Source: Dyadobacter psychrotolerans (GTDB lineage: Bacteria; Bacteroidota; Bacteroidia; Cytophagales; Spirosomataceae). Taken from it: a stretch of DNA of 64,000 nucleotides. The DNA is taken from contig NZ_SMFL01000011.1 of the NCBI RefSeq assembly GCF_004349265.1, positions 210,700-274,699 on the forward strand, read 5' to 3'. Below are positions 33,703 through 42,894 of this stretch, one piece after another. The notes under the pieces were generated by a model that was given only the letters and a program-made list of their open reading frames with translations, did no database searches and was not told the origin of the DNA. The position numbers were made by a program, and so were the translations under genes. Position 1 is the stretch's first letter, and each line of letters opens with the position of its first letter.

Positions 33703-36294
33703 ATGAACCTCGTGAAAAATTTGATTAGATCATTAGCACATCGTAATGGTATTTTAACAGTTATGCTTCTTTGCTGGGTTTTCCAGGCAGGCGCACAGCG
33801 TGTTGGTCTGGGCGGTGCAACACCCAAGCCTGCTTCTACCGGAATAGTTTTCGATCCCGCAGATCCTAAAAAATATACAATTGCAGAAGTAACAGTGTCG
33901 GGAACACAATTTCTCGATCCTAATTCCATGATTTCTATTTCTGGCTTAAAAGCCGGAGATGCCATAACGATTCCCGGAACGGCCGGTCCGTCTGCGGTGA
34001 GAAGAATGATGGACTTTGGAACGCTGGATGACGTTGAAATTATAGCGACCAAAGTTGAGGGAGATAAAGTTTGGCTGAACATTAATATCAAGGAGCGTCC
34101 AAGACTTTACAAAGTGTCATTTTCCGGTATTCGTAAAGGTGAAAGGGAAACACTTAATGACAAAGTAAAACTAATCAAAGGCCGGGTAATTACGCCTACG
34201 GTGATTAAGAACACCCAGTTGGTGATCAAAAAATATTACATGGATAAAGGTTTTTACAATACTAAGGTTAAGGTATTGCAAATTCCGGATTCTACCCGTG
34301 GGCAGGCTACGCTTAACTTTACTATTACAAAAGGTAAAAAGGTAAAGATCGACAACATTGATATAGAAGGCAACACGGCGGTTAGTGATCGTACACTTAA
34401 AAAGAAAATGAAAGGTACGAAGCAAAAAATGCTGGGACGACTTTTCAACCCGTCGAAGTATATTCCTAAAAAGTACGATGAGGATAAGGAAAAGCTGATT
34501 GCATATTATCGTAAAAACGGTTACCGTGACGCGACTATTGAATATGACTCCATTCAAAACAATGGGGAAACGATCAGTATTCACATGAAGGTGGATGAAG
34601 GTGTAAAGTATTATTACCGGGACATTACCTGGTCGGGAAATTACCTGCATTCGTCGGCGGTGTTGGGCAACATCCTAGGTGTTAAAAAAGGAGACGTGTA
34701 CAATCCGGACGAGCTTGAAAAGAAGATTAACGGAATACCAGGTCAGGATGTAAGTTCAAAATATATGGATGACGGTTATCTGTATTTCCGTATCGATCCA
34801 ACCGAAAAGGCTGTTGAAGGCGATTCTATCGATATTGAACTGCGTATGTTTGAAGGAAAGCAGGCAACCATCAACCGGATACTTCTGAATGGTAACAGCA
34901 AAACAAGTGACCGCGTGGTACTTCGCGAGCTTTTCACGCTGCCGGGACAGAAATTTAGTAAAACAGAGATTATCAATACCCAGCGCCAGTTATCGCAAAT
35001 GGGATACTTTGACCCTGAAAAAATTCAGATCAATCCAATTCCAAATGCATCGGACGGTACCGTTGATATCGAATATACCGTTGAGGAAAAACCATCTGAT
35101 CAGATCGAGCTATCCGGTGGATGGGGCGGATACATTGGTTTCGTTGGAACACTCGGTCTTGTGTTTAATAACTTCTCGCTCAAAAATATACCAAACCGCG
35201 AAACATGGAGACCGCTTCCTTCCGGTGACGGACAGAAATTGTCTTTAAGATTTCAGGCAAACGGAAAGCAGTATCAAACCTATTCCATGTCGTTCAGCGA
35301 ACCTTGGCTTGGGGGTAAAAAGCCAATCAATTTCGGGGTTTCTTTGCAGCGTACCGTTTACCGGATGACTGATTACAGCTCTATTTATGGAATTGGCTCA
35401 GGTTCAGGTGCATCGGGAATCAATTACCGCGGAGGTTACTTCAACAACGGGATTACCGTATCGCTTGGACGTCGTTTGAAGGAACCGGACAGATATCTTG
35501 TTATGACGCACGCTTTGTCGTACCAGCGTTACAGATTGGATAGCCTTGATATTTTCCGGATTGGTTACAGTACCGGAAATTCAAATAACCTTTCTTTCAA
35601 TACAACCATTTCGAGAAATACGCTTAGTGATAACCAGTTTCCAAGGTTCGGTAGCAACATCTCTTTAAGTGCTACTTTCACCCCGCCATATTCTTCTTTG
35701 AGAAAAAAGGAGTTTACTGACAAAACGGATACGTATCGTTGGGTTGAATATCACAAATGGATGTTTGACATGAGTTATTATGCGACCATTACCGGAAAAC
35801 TTGTTTTAAGCGCAAGGACGCACATGGGTTATCTTGGTTCGTATAACAAAAGTTTAGGCTATAGTCCGTTTGGCCGGTTTATCGTGGGTGGATCCGGACT
35901 TGCGGGTCAGGGATCGTTCTCACTCGCAGATCAGGATATTATCGGTCTTCGTGGTTATGAAGATCAAAAAGTTGGTCCATTGGCACAAAACGGATTTCCT
36001 GCTTCCGGCGGTGGTATTGTTTACAATAAATATGTGATGGAACTTCGCTATCCTGTTTCATTGAATCCGCAAGCAACGATTTTTGTGCTTGGGTTTGCCG
36101 AAGGAGGTAATAACTGGGGGACTTACAAAGAGTTTAATCCGTTTGATTTGAAAAGGTCGGCCGGGGTAGGTGCACGTATTTTCATGCCTGCCTTTGGTTT
36201 GCTGGGTATCGACTGGGGATATGGATTTGATAAAATTCAGGGTAAAACCAGTGGAGCGCAGTTTCACTTTACGATCGGACAACAGATCAGATAA
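33703..36294 (+). CDS. bamA: Outer membrane protein assembly factor BamA
   Basis: 863 residues. Signal peptide about 1-32, then several POTRA domains to about residue 460 (e.g. IAEVTVSGTQFLDPNSM, KVKIDNIDIEGNTAVSDRTLKKKM, INRILLNGNSKTSDRVVLRELF), then a 16-strand Omp85 barrel. The conserved loop-6 region includes FIVGGSGLAGQGS...LRGYED. It inserts beta-barrel proteins into the outer membrane. Context (uppS upstream, two Skp-like genes downstream) is the classic envelope cluster. Confidence 0.96.
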   Translation: MNLVKNLIRSLAHRNGILTVMLLCWVFQAGAQRVGLGGATPKPASTGIVFDPADPKKYTIAEVTVSGTQFLDPNSMISISGLKAGDAITIPGTAGPSAVRRMMDFGTLDDVEIIATKVEGDKVWLNINIKERPRLYKVSFSGIRKGERETLNDKVKLIKGRVITPTVIKNTQLVIKKYYMDKGFYNTKVKVLQIPDSTRGQATLNFTITKGKKVKIDNIDIEGNTAVSDRTLKKKMKGTKQKMLGRLFNPSKYIPKKYDEDKEKLIAYYRKNGYRDATIEYDSIQNNGETISIHMKVDEGVKYYYRDITWSGNYLHSSAVLGNILGVKKGDVYNPDELEKKINGIPGQDVSSKYMDDGYLYFRIDPTEKAVEGDSIDIELRMFEGKQATINRILLNGNSKTSDRVVLRELFTLPGQKFSKTEIINTQRQLSQMGYFDPEKIQINPIPNASDGTVDIEYTVEEKPSDQIELSGGWGGYIGFVGTLGLVFNNFSLKNIPNRETWRPLPSGDGQKLSLRFQANGKQYQTYSMSFSEPWLGGKKPINFGVSLQRTVYRMTDYSSIYGIGSGSGASGINYRGGYFNNGITVSLGRRLKEPDRYLVMTHALSYQRYRLDSLDIFRIGYSTGNSNNLSFNTTISRNTLSDNQFPRFGSNISLSATFTPPYSSLRKKEFTDKTDTYRWVEYHKWMFDMSYYATITGKLVLSARTHMGYLGSYNKSLGYSPFGRFIVGGSGLAGQGSFSLADQDIIGLRGYEDQKVGPLAQNGFPASGGGIVYNKYVMELRYPVSLNPQATIFVLGFAEGGNNWGTYKEFNPFDLKRSAGVGARIFMPAFGLLGIDWGYGFDKIQGKTSGAQFHFTIGQQIR

Positions 36295-36345
36295 TATAAT
36301 TGGGTGATTATCGTTAAAAGGGTTGCAAATTATTACCCCTATCCC

Positions 36346-36972
36346 ATGAAGAAGTTTTTAATTTTACTAGTTTTGTCTTCTGCTTCAATATCGTCCGGCT
36401 GGGCTCAAAAGTTTGGCTACACCGATATGGAATATATAACCAGTAAAATGCCTGATTATCAGTTAGCACAAACGGAAATGAAGAAGTTTTCCGAAAAATG
36501 GGCCAAAGAAATTCAGGATAAATACGGAGAGATTGACCGCATGCAAAGGACCTATATGGCCGAAGAAGTGTTGCTTACGGAAGAGCTTAAGAGAAAAAGA
36601 CAAAACGAAATAAAAGAGAAAGAGCTTGAGGCGAGGGAGTACAACAGCAAGATATTTGGCATGGAAGGGTTGCTTTTTCAAAAGAAAAAGGAATTGATGA
36701 AACCAGTGATGGAAAAGGTTCAGAGAGCAGTAACCAAAGTTTGCGCCCAGCGAAGGCTTGACATGCTGTTTGATAAATCAAGTGAATCGGGTTTGATCTA
36801 TACCAATCCAAAACATGATTACTCTGATTATGTAATTGAAGAATTAGGCATAGACTTAAAACCTGCCAAAAATGCTTTACCAAAAGAAAAGATAGGTGTT
36901 GTGGATACAAATCCTACAACACCGCCAGTGACCTCACCAAAACAAAAAAGTACAACCAGTAAACTTAAATAA
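36346..36972 (+). CDS. OmpH/Skp family periplasmic chaperone 1
   Basis: 208 residues from the ATG at 36346 (MKKFLILLVLSSASISSGWAQ, signal peptide); a GTG 14 codons upstream lies before the signal sequence and is unlikely. The mature part begins KFGYTDMEYITSKMPDYQLAQ and is long charged helix, as in Skp, which holds unfolded outer-membrane proteins for BamA. It ends in a Lys/Thr/Pro-rich tail. It lies 51 bases after bamA and 11 bases before a second Skp-like gene. Confidence 0.93.
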   Translation: MKKFLILLVLSSASISSGWAQKFGYTDMEYITSKMPDYQLAQTEMKKFSEKWAKEIQDKYGEIDRMQRTYMAEEVLLTEELKRKRQNEIKEKELEAREYNSKIFGMEGLLFQKKKELMKPVMEKVQRAVTKVCAQRRLDMLFDKSSESGLIYTNPKHDYSDYVIEELGIDLKPAKNALPKEKIGVVDTNPTTPPVTSPKQKSTTSKLK

Positions 36973-36983
36973 GTAAAAAAGCA

Positions 36984-37634
36984 ATGAAACAAAAATTGAT
37001 AGTGTTTATGGTCTTAATGACCATTATCAGTGCCCCTCTGTTCGCTCAAACAACTCCTGCAGCAAGCCTGACAAAAATCGGTTATACCAATGTTGACTAT
37101 GTCATTGGAAAACTGCCTGAAAGCAAAAAAATGCAGAATGAGCTTGAAGTTCAAAAAGCCCAGTTAGACAAGTCTTTGGGTGAACTTTACAAAGATGCAC
37201 AGGAAAAATACGAAGCTTACCAGAAAAACGGCGCGAACATGACCGAGGTCATCCGTGCAGATAAAGAAAAAGAATTGCAGGGATTGCAGACTCGTATTCA
37301 GGAAATGCAAACCAGTGCTCAAACTTCTTTGCAAAACAAACAGCAGCAACTGCTTGAGCCTATTCTTGCGAAAGTAAATACGGCTATCCAGGAAGTTGGT
37401 AAAGAAAACGGATTTCTTTATATCCTGAACATGGATGCGGGTGCAAATACAACACCGATTATCCTTTATGCAGGTTCGGAAGATATGGCTGTAACAAACC
37501 TTATTCTTCGTAAACTAGGTGTTGATCCTGACAAAATTGAAGCAGCTCCTGCTGCTAAACCAGCAACGACGCCAGCAACTACGCCTGCTAAACCAGCTGC
37601 AACAACTCCAGCTGCTACGCCTAAGAAAAAGTAA
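36984..37634 (+). CDS. OmpH/Skp family periplasmic chaperone 2
   Basis: 216 residues with signal peptide (MKQKLIVFMVLMTIISAPLFAQ). The mature protein starts TKIGYTNVDYVIGKLPESKKMQ, the same pattern as its neighbour, and continues as a Gln/Lys/Glu-rich coiled coil. The last ~30 residues are a repeat of Pro/Ala/Thr/Lys (AAKPATTPATTPAKP). The two copies are diverged paralogues in tandem, both predicted partners of BamA. A strong terminator follows. Confidence 0.93.
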   Translation: MKQKLIVFMVLMTIISAPLFAQTTPAASLTKIGYTNVDYVIGKLPESKKMQNELEVQKAQLDKSLGELYKDAQEKYEAYQKNGANMTEVIRADKEKELQGLQTRIQEMQTSAQTSLQNKQQQLLEPILAKVNTAIQEVGKENGFLYILNMDAGANTTPIILYAGSEDMAVTNLILRKLGVDPDKIEAAPAAKPATTPATTPAKPAATTPAATPKKK

Positions 37635-37656
37635 TTTTAAGTCAATAGGTTTACGG

Positions 37657-37696
37657 CCGGAGGGAAGTCCTTATCAGACTTCTCTCCGGTTTTTTA
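37657..37696 (+). terminator. Terminator of the uppS-bamA-skp operon
   Basis: CCGGAGGGAAGTC...GACTTCTCTCCGG, a 13-base-pair stem with one mismatch, loop CTTATCA, followed by six T. It closes the operon 22 bases after the second chaperone gene. Confidence 0.92.
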
Positions 37697-37858
37697 TGTT
37701 AAATTTGAGGCTGTGCTGATTTAATAGGATATATTTACAGAATGAATTTTGCATTCTGACGGTTATTTTAAAATACAGAACCTCCTTTTCTGATGATTAA
37801 AAAACTGTTCTGTTTCTCAAATCGCAGGTATTCAGGGCCGGAACTATACGGTTTTTAT

Positions 37859-37866
37859 TAATTTTG
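37859..37866 (+). promoter_or_regulatory. Candidate -7 box of the 37920 gene
   Basis: TAATTTTG matches TAnnTTTG. It predicts a start of transcription near 37873. This makes the ATG at 37878 nearly leaderless and the ATG at 37920, which opens a signal peptide, the better start. Confidence 0.55.
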
Positions 37867-37919
37867 CGTTAAGATCAATGTGTTATTTACCCCTTAGAAT
37901 TAATTATATTTCCGGCGTT

Positions 37920-39521
37920 ATGATTTTAAAAAATATTTACAAAATATTGTTGGTCCTGACAGTCGTTTTATCAATTTCAAAAGTTTATGGACAGGATAAT
38001 ACCAGATCCTCCGGCCCTGCTCCGTTACAGATTTTATTTCCTAAAGAAGCGGACTGGAATGTGCTGGATGAAGGGAAAGAAATCAACTTTCATCTTCAGA
38101 CGAAAGGCGGTAAAGGGGATTCTGTCAGATATAATATAGTCAGCGGTCTTGCCAAAGATATGAAGTTTGATTCCCTTGGTCACTTTGTGTGGACTCCCGG
38201 ATATGACGTAGCAGACCGTATTAATACCACCAAATATTTCCCTGTTGTCTTCGAAGCGCAGACCGCGTCGGGAGAGAATGCTTCAAGAGAAGTTGTTTTT
38301 AAGGTAATGCACATCAACCGTCCGCCGGTTGTGGATGATCTGAAACCATTTTACGTACAGTACAAAACGCAAAACACTTATCAGATAGACATGAATTCTG
38401 TTCGGGATCCGGATGGAGACCCGGTGGTGTTTATTCCTATTTTGGATGGAGGTATGCCTGAGGCTATGAAACTGACTGCGGGAGGGGAAGTTATATGGGA
38501 GCCGTCGATCCAGCAGTTCACTATTCTGAAAAAGGAACCGCGATATATGGAATTCTATGTGGAAGACCAGCCATCCAAAGCACGCACAAAGGGAAAGCTT
38601 AGACTCGAAATTACGCAGATGGACCTGGCTCCTGATTTTACAATTGTTCCTCAAAAGACAGTTGTCAAAAGCCCTGAAAATAATCGTATCAATCTTCGGT
38701 TTGCCCTATCGGATCCAAATGGTGAGGATGACATTTCAACCTTTAACTTCATCTCGGAGAACAAAAATGTTCCGAAAGAAGCTTTGGTAAAAAATGCCCC
38801 GACGAGTTATGAGTTTATCTGGGAACCAGGTTATGACTTTGTGAAAGATCCCTTTGATACCCTGGCTTTTAATATTACCTTTTATGTAATGGATAAAGCA
38901 CAGAACAAAAGGGAGAAGACGATCAGGTTCGTAATTAAAAATACCGTGGATGAATCCCAGCGGGATGCTTATGTTTACGGTCTATATAAAGGGGCTCTTG
39001 TTAATGCCTGGGGTTTACTGGAACAGATGCAGGAAAAGGAATCATACCTTAAACGAGCTTATGCCAAAGCAAAAAAAGGTAAACGCGGTCGTTCTCTTTT
39101 AAATGCTTCTTTGGGAGCAACAACAGGGTTAGCACCACAATTTACGCAAAGTGATCCCAAAACAAGAGGTTATATTACGACGATTGGTGGTACAACCGTC
39201 GCAACAGTTGGGACTCTTGAAGCAACTGAGGTGATTGGCAAATCTACAAATGGTCTGCTTGAACGTTTTAATTATGTACTGCAAAAGAAAAACGAGCTTC
39301 AAAATAAAGGGGATGTATTTGCTAGAGAGTATGCGCAGAAATCGGCCAGAAGAATGCCGGAATTCATACGGAAACTTGACGAGTTCAAATCATTGATGAA
39401 CCTGAGCGGGCTGGTAGCTCTTGAACTGGATGCCAACTGGGAAAATAAACGGGAAGCAACTGACGCTTCTATCAAAAAAGCCTTCAAAGACTTTATGCCT
39501 TTTTCCAAAGATGAGAACTAG
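37920..39521 (+). CDS. Large exported protein with Ig/cadherin-like repeats, function unknown
   Basis: 533 residues from the ATG at 37920 (MILKNIYKILLVLTVVLS...VYGQ, signal peptide). The N-terminal two thirds contain repeated beta-sandwich-like units with shared features: GHFVWTPGYDV, GEVIWEPSIQQF and YEFIWEPGYDF, and NRPPVVDDLKPFYV, DPDGDP, SDPNGEDD, which recall Ca-binding cadherin/Ig-like domains. The last ~170 residues are helical with a basic segment (AKKGKRGRS). I do not recognise a named family. The neighbours are cell-envelope genes. Confidence 0.8.
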   Translation: MILKNIYKILLVLTVVLSISKVYGQDNTRSSGPAPLQILFPKEADWNVLDEGKEINFHLQTKGGKGDSVRYNIVSGLAKDMKFDSLGHFVWTPGYDVADRINTTKYFPVVFEAQTASGENASREVVFKVMHINRPPVVDDLKPFYVQYKTQNTYQIDMNSVRDPDGDPVVFIPILDGGMPEAMKLTAGGEVIWEPSIQQFTILKKEPRYMEFYVEDQPSKARTKGKLRLEITQMDLAPDFTIVPQKTVVKSPENNRINLRFALSDPNGEDDISTFNFISENKNVPKEALVKNAPTSYEFIWEPGYDFVKDPFDTLAFNITFYVMDKAQNKREKTIRFVIKNTVDESQRDAYVYGLYKGALVNAWGLLEQMQEKESYLKRAYAKAKKGKRGRSLLNASLGATTGLAPQFTQSDPKTRGYITTIGGTTVATVGTLEATEVIGKSTNGLLERFNYVLQKKNELQNKGDVFAREYAQKSARRMPEFIRKLDEFKSLMNLSGLVALELDANWENKREATDASIKKAFKDFMPFSKDEN

Positions 39522-39540
39522 GAATTGAAAAATATAAAAA

Positions 39541-39577
39541 ACAAAAAAGAGAACTAGATGTTCTCTTTTTTGTTTTC
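39541..39577. terminator. Bidirectional terminator overlapping the lspA stop
   Basis: ACAAAAAAGAGAAC-TAGAT-GTTCTCTTTTTTGT is a perfect 14-base-pair stem with A and T flanks. The lspA stop codon (39556-39554) sits at the loop edge, so the last lspA codons are part of the stem. Confidence 0.92.
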
Positions 39578-40297
39578 ATCCTCTTCCGGCTCAACCGTCG
39601 GGGATGGAGTATCGGTTACTTCTGTTGTATCAGCAGGTGCGGTATAAAGTTCCTGAGTCGGCTCGTCTTCTGAATCATACTGATGTTGTTCAGGGATAGG
39701 TTCTTCTTCGCGGTCATGTGGATGGAAGCTACCCTGAAAGATTAAAATGCTGCAAACGCCAAGGAAGATGCAAGAGTCTGCAATGTTGAAAATCGGAGTG
39801 GAATAGTATTGTCCGCCCCAAACGGGAACCCAATCGGGTATAAAACCTTCCCAGAAATCCACAAAGATCATATCGATAACCTGGCCGTGAAACCATGGCG
39901 TTGGAGATCCATAGGGAGCATTATCCAGAAACACTCCGTAGAATGTACTGTCGATCACATTTCCAACTGCACCAGCCAGGATCATAGAAAGCGCCCAAAG
40001 AAGGCCCTTGGCAGCACCGGCTCTTGCCAGGTGAACAAGATACCAGCCAATAGCAAACATGGCCACAAGTCTGAAAAGCGTCAGGAACAATTTTCCGTAT
40101 TCATGGCCCAGCTGCATGCCGAAAGCCATTCCCGGATTGAGTACATAGTGTAATTTAAACCAGTTTCCGATGAGTGCAATCTGGCCGGAAAAGCCGGGTT
40201 CCATATATTTGTGTACCAAAAGCTTAGATACCTGATCGACAGCGATCAGCAGAAAACTAAAAAGCAGATATGGTACTGGGTTTTTTGATTGATTCAT
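39554..40297 (-). CDS. lspA: Lipoprotein signal peptidase (signal peptidase II)
   Basis: 247 residues from the ATG at 40297 (MNQSKNPVPYLLF); an upstream TTG is possible but less likely. It cleaves prolipoprotein signal peptides at the lipidated Cys. Four membrane segments and both catalytic Asp are seen, in AGAVGNVIDS and FNIADSCIFLG. Two departures from the ~160-residue family: an inserted loop between the Asp motifs (YGVFLDNAPYGSPTPWFHGQ) and an acidic Pro/Glu/Thr-rich tail of about 55 residues. Confidence 0.95.
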   Translation of the reverse strand: MNQSKNPVPYLLFSFLLIAVDQVSKLLVHKYMEPGFSGQIALIGNWFKLHYVLNPGMAFGMQLGHEYGKLFLTLFRLVAMFAIGWYLVHLARAGAAKGLLWALSMILAGAVGNVIDSTFYGVFLDNAPYGSPTPWFHGQVIDMIFVDFWEGFIPDWVPVWGGQYYSTPIFNIADSCIFLGVCSILIFQGSFHPHDREEEPIPEQHQYDSEDEPTQELYTAPADTTEVTDTPSPTVEPEEDENKKENI

Positions 40298-40346
40298 TCC
40301 GAATGGATAAATATTTAGCAATTAGAACGCTAAATTAATAAGATAG

Positions 40347-41549
40347 TTATAAAGAACTGATTCCCCGCCGCTTCAATTCACTTCGTACAAGAAGAAATTC
40401 ACGGCTGCTTTGTCCGGCAATAGAGGTATTTTCTTCAGCTCTTCTGATCAGATATGGCATCACAGCGCTAATTGGCCCGTAAGGGACATATTTGGCAACA
40501 TTATACCCGCTCTTTGCAAGATTGAAGGAAATGTTATCACTCATACCTAAGAGCTGCGCAAACCAGATACGGCTATCCTTTTTGTCGATACCGAGTTTGT
40601 TCATTTTTAAAGCGCAGTACTGGCAGCTGTATTCATTGTGGGTACCCAGGCAAACTGAAATGTGATTCAGATTTTCGATACAAAAGTCAATGGCTGAATT
40701 ATAGTCATTGTCGGTTGCATCCTTGCTTACATGAATAGGGTTGAAATATTCATTTTCACGTGCACGAAGCCTTTCCTTTTCCATATAAGCACCACGTACG
40801 AGCTTTCCACCCAGTATATAACCTCTTTGACGGGCTTTCAGATAAGCCCCCTTCAGCGCATCAAGTGTTTCGTGTCTGTAAAGCTGATAGGTGTTATAAA
40901 CAATGGCCTTTTCTTTATTAAATTTTTCCATCATTTCATAAGCCAGGTCGTCAATGACGCCCTGTACCCAGCTTTCTTCTGCATCAACAAAAATCCTGAC
41001 GTTCATTTTGAAAGCATGGCTGCACAAACGTTCTACCCTTTCTTTCACTTTCGCATAGGCCTCTTTCTCATTTTCTGACAGTTCATCTTTGCGCTGCACC
41101 TTCTCGAGAAGTTCAGAAGAGGCTATGCCGGTAACTTTAAATACAGAAAAGGGAATATTGCCCGACTGAGCTGCCTTGTTGATCGTATTCAGGATTTCAT
41201 TAGTAGTTGTATCAAAACTGCTTTCGTTATCTTCGCCTTCTACCGAATAGTCAAGGATGGTACCAATGCCTGAATTACCCAGGGAAGTAATGGTTGAGTC
41301 ACAATCCCTAATCGTCTCACCCCCACAGAATTGTTCAAAAATCGTAATACGAATAAGATTTTTTATAGGTAAGTGAAGCTTTAGTGCAAGCTTTATAAAA
41401 AAAGTGCCTAAATTTACCACTCGAGCCTGATTCATGAGGCTGAATAACCAGTAAGTTTTGCGAAGCTGAGCATCTGATTTCGATGCGAATGCGACTAAGG
41501 TATCTTCAAAAAATACAGGTATTTTGTCTTTTGGTAAAGGGTATGCCAT
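40347..41549 (-). CDS. Proline dehydrogenase
   Basis: 400 residues; it oxidises proline to pyrroline-5-carboxylate with FAD. The barrel core shows VFKVTGIASSELLEK, DAEESWVQGVIDDLA, RGYILGGKLVRGAYMEKER, CLGTHNEYSC, and the substrate-loop end YVPYGPISAVMPYLIRRAEENTS. It is the monofunctional enzyme, not fused to P5C dehydrogenase (no PutA C-terminal part). It diverges from the DAHP synthase gene. Confidence 0.95.
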   Translation of the reverse strand: MAYPLPKDKIPVFFEDTLVAFASKSDAQLRKTYWLFSLMNQARVVNLGTFFIKLALKLHLPIKNLIRITIFEQFCGGETIRDCDSTITSLGNSGIGTILDYSVEGEDNESSFDTTTNEILNTINKAAQSGNIPFSVFKVTGIASSELLEKVQRKDELSENEKEAYAKVKERVERLCSHAFKMNVRIFVDAEESWVQGVIDDLAYEMMEKFNKEKAIVYNTYQLYRHETLDALKGAYLKARQRGYILGGKLVRGAYMEKERLRARENEYFNPIHVSKDATDNDYNSAIDFCIENLNHISVCLGTHNEYSCQYCALKMNKLGIDKKDSRIWFAQLLGMSDNISFNLAKSGYNVAKYVPYGPISAVMPYLIRRAEENTSIAGQSSREFLLVRSELKRRGISSL

Positions 41550-41733
41550 TTTTGTGAGAGTTTTTCATGAATGCAAATCCGACAATCCGAATACAATCAT
41601 TGAAATAAAAGTAATATGTATTGAGAAGTAAATTGACTTTTTAACATCAAATGTACGTCAATCCCTGAAATACGCATAACACAAATTCGAAATATTACCA
41701 TTATCTATTTTTTACCAAGGACAGTTTTTGAAT

Positions 41734-42828
41734 ATGAATGCTTCTTTAGATATCCTTCCGCTAAGCAGTTGGATCAATACCGAAGGGAAACCTTTGATTA
41801 TCGCCGGGCCTTGCAGCGCAGAGACCGAGGAACAAATGTTAGAAACCGCAACCCAGATCAAAGAGGAAGGATTTGCGCACGTAATCCGTGCGGGAATTTG
41901 GAAACCAAGAACACGTCCCGGTAGTTTTGAAGGTATGGGTGAAGCTGCTTTGCCATGGCTGCAGGCAGTGAGAAAAGAAACAGGAATGCCGGTTGCCGTG
42001 GAAGTTGCAAATCCGCAACATATCGAACTGGCGTTGAAATACGATGTAGACATTCTTTGGATTGGTGCACGTACAACCGTTAATCCTTTTAACGTTCAGG
42101 AACTTGCAGATGCGCTGAAAGGTGTCGATGTACCTGTTTTGGTTAAAAATCCGGTGAATCCTGATTTACAGCTATGGATCGGCGCGCTTGAGCGTTTGAA
42201 CCAGGCTGGTGTTAAAAAACTGGGTGCAATTCACCGTGGGTTTTCTAATGCACAGGAAACAAAATTCCGCAATTCTCCGATGTGGAACATTGCGATTGAA
42301 TTGAAAACATTATTGCCTGAACTTCCGATCATCGGTGACCCAAGCCACATGGCTGGAAAACGTGCTTATTTGTACGAATTAGCTCAGCGTGCGCTTGATT
42401 TGAACTATGATGGTTTGATCATCGAGTCACACCGTGAGCCGGACAAAGCATGGTCGGATGCTTCTCAGCAGCTAACTCCTGCGGCTTTGGGACAGATGCT
42501 GCATGACCTTCACGTTCGTAAAGAATCTTACGGCAGCGATTACCAGTCTCAGCTGGAAGTTGTGCGTGGTAAAATAGATCATCTGGATCGTGAATTGCTT
42601 GAAAATCTTGCAGCACGTATGTCGTTGGTTGAAAGACTTGCTGAATACAAACGTGATAACAACGTTGCAGCTTATCAGGTTGACCGTTTCCGTGAAGTTT
42701 TGGAAACGCGCGCAGGATGGGGCAAAAGCCTTAATCTGTATCCAAACCTGGTTGACGAGTTGTTTAAACTTGTTCATATGGAATCAATCCGTAAACAAAC
42801 TGAGGTGATGAACCAGGTAAACGTTTAG
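41734..42828 (+). CDS. Bifunctional DAHP synthase - chorismate mutase (type II CM)
   Basis: 364 residues from the ATG at 41734. The N-terminal DAHP synthase domain (about 15-260) catalyses the first step of the shikimate pathway; motifs are IIAGPCSAETEEQM, AGIWKPRTRPGSF, LGAIHRGFSNAQETKFRN and GDPSHMAGKR. Residues about 270-364 form an AroQ-type chorismate mutase helix bundle (VRGKIDHLDRELLENLAARMSLVERLAEYK) for phenylalanine/tyrosine synthesis. This fusion is common in Bacteroidota. Confidence 0.94.
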   Translation: MNASLDILPLSSWINTEGKPLIIAGPCSAETEEQMLETATQIKEEGFAHVIRAGIWKPRTRPGSFEGMGEAALPWLQAVRKETGMPVAVEVANPQHIELALKYDVDILWIGARTTVNPFNVQELADALKGVDVPVLVKNPVNPDLQLWIGALERLNQAGVKKLGAIHRGFSNAQETKFRNSPMWNIAIELKTLLPELPIIGDPSHMAGKRAYLYELAQRALDLNYDGLIIESHREPDKAWSDASQQLTPAALGQMLHDLHVRKESYGSDYQSQLEVVRGKIDHLDRELLENLAARMSLVERLAEYKRDNNVAAYQVDRFREVLETRAGWGKSLNLYPNLVDELFKLVHMESIRKQTEVMNQVNV

Positions 42829-42844
42829 GATTTATAGTAAACTG

Positions 42845-42882
42845 AAAAGGGCTGCTTTCCATAAAGAAGGCAGCCTTTTTGC
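42845..42882 (+). terminator. Intrinsic terminator after DAHP synthase gene
   Basis: AAAAGGGCTGCTTTCC...AAGGCAGCCTTTTT with one bulge, starting 16 bases after the stop. It also faces the converging pseudogene at 42895. Confidence 0.85.
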
Positions 42883-42894
42883 TTAAGTATTGAG

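Noticed and set aside
40298..40321. Extended lspA start at a TTG
   Set aside because: The extra eight residues are not needed; the ATG at 40297 begins directly before the first membrane helix.
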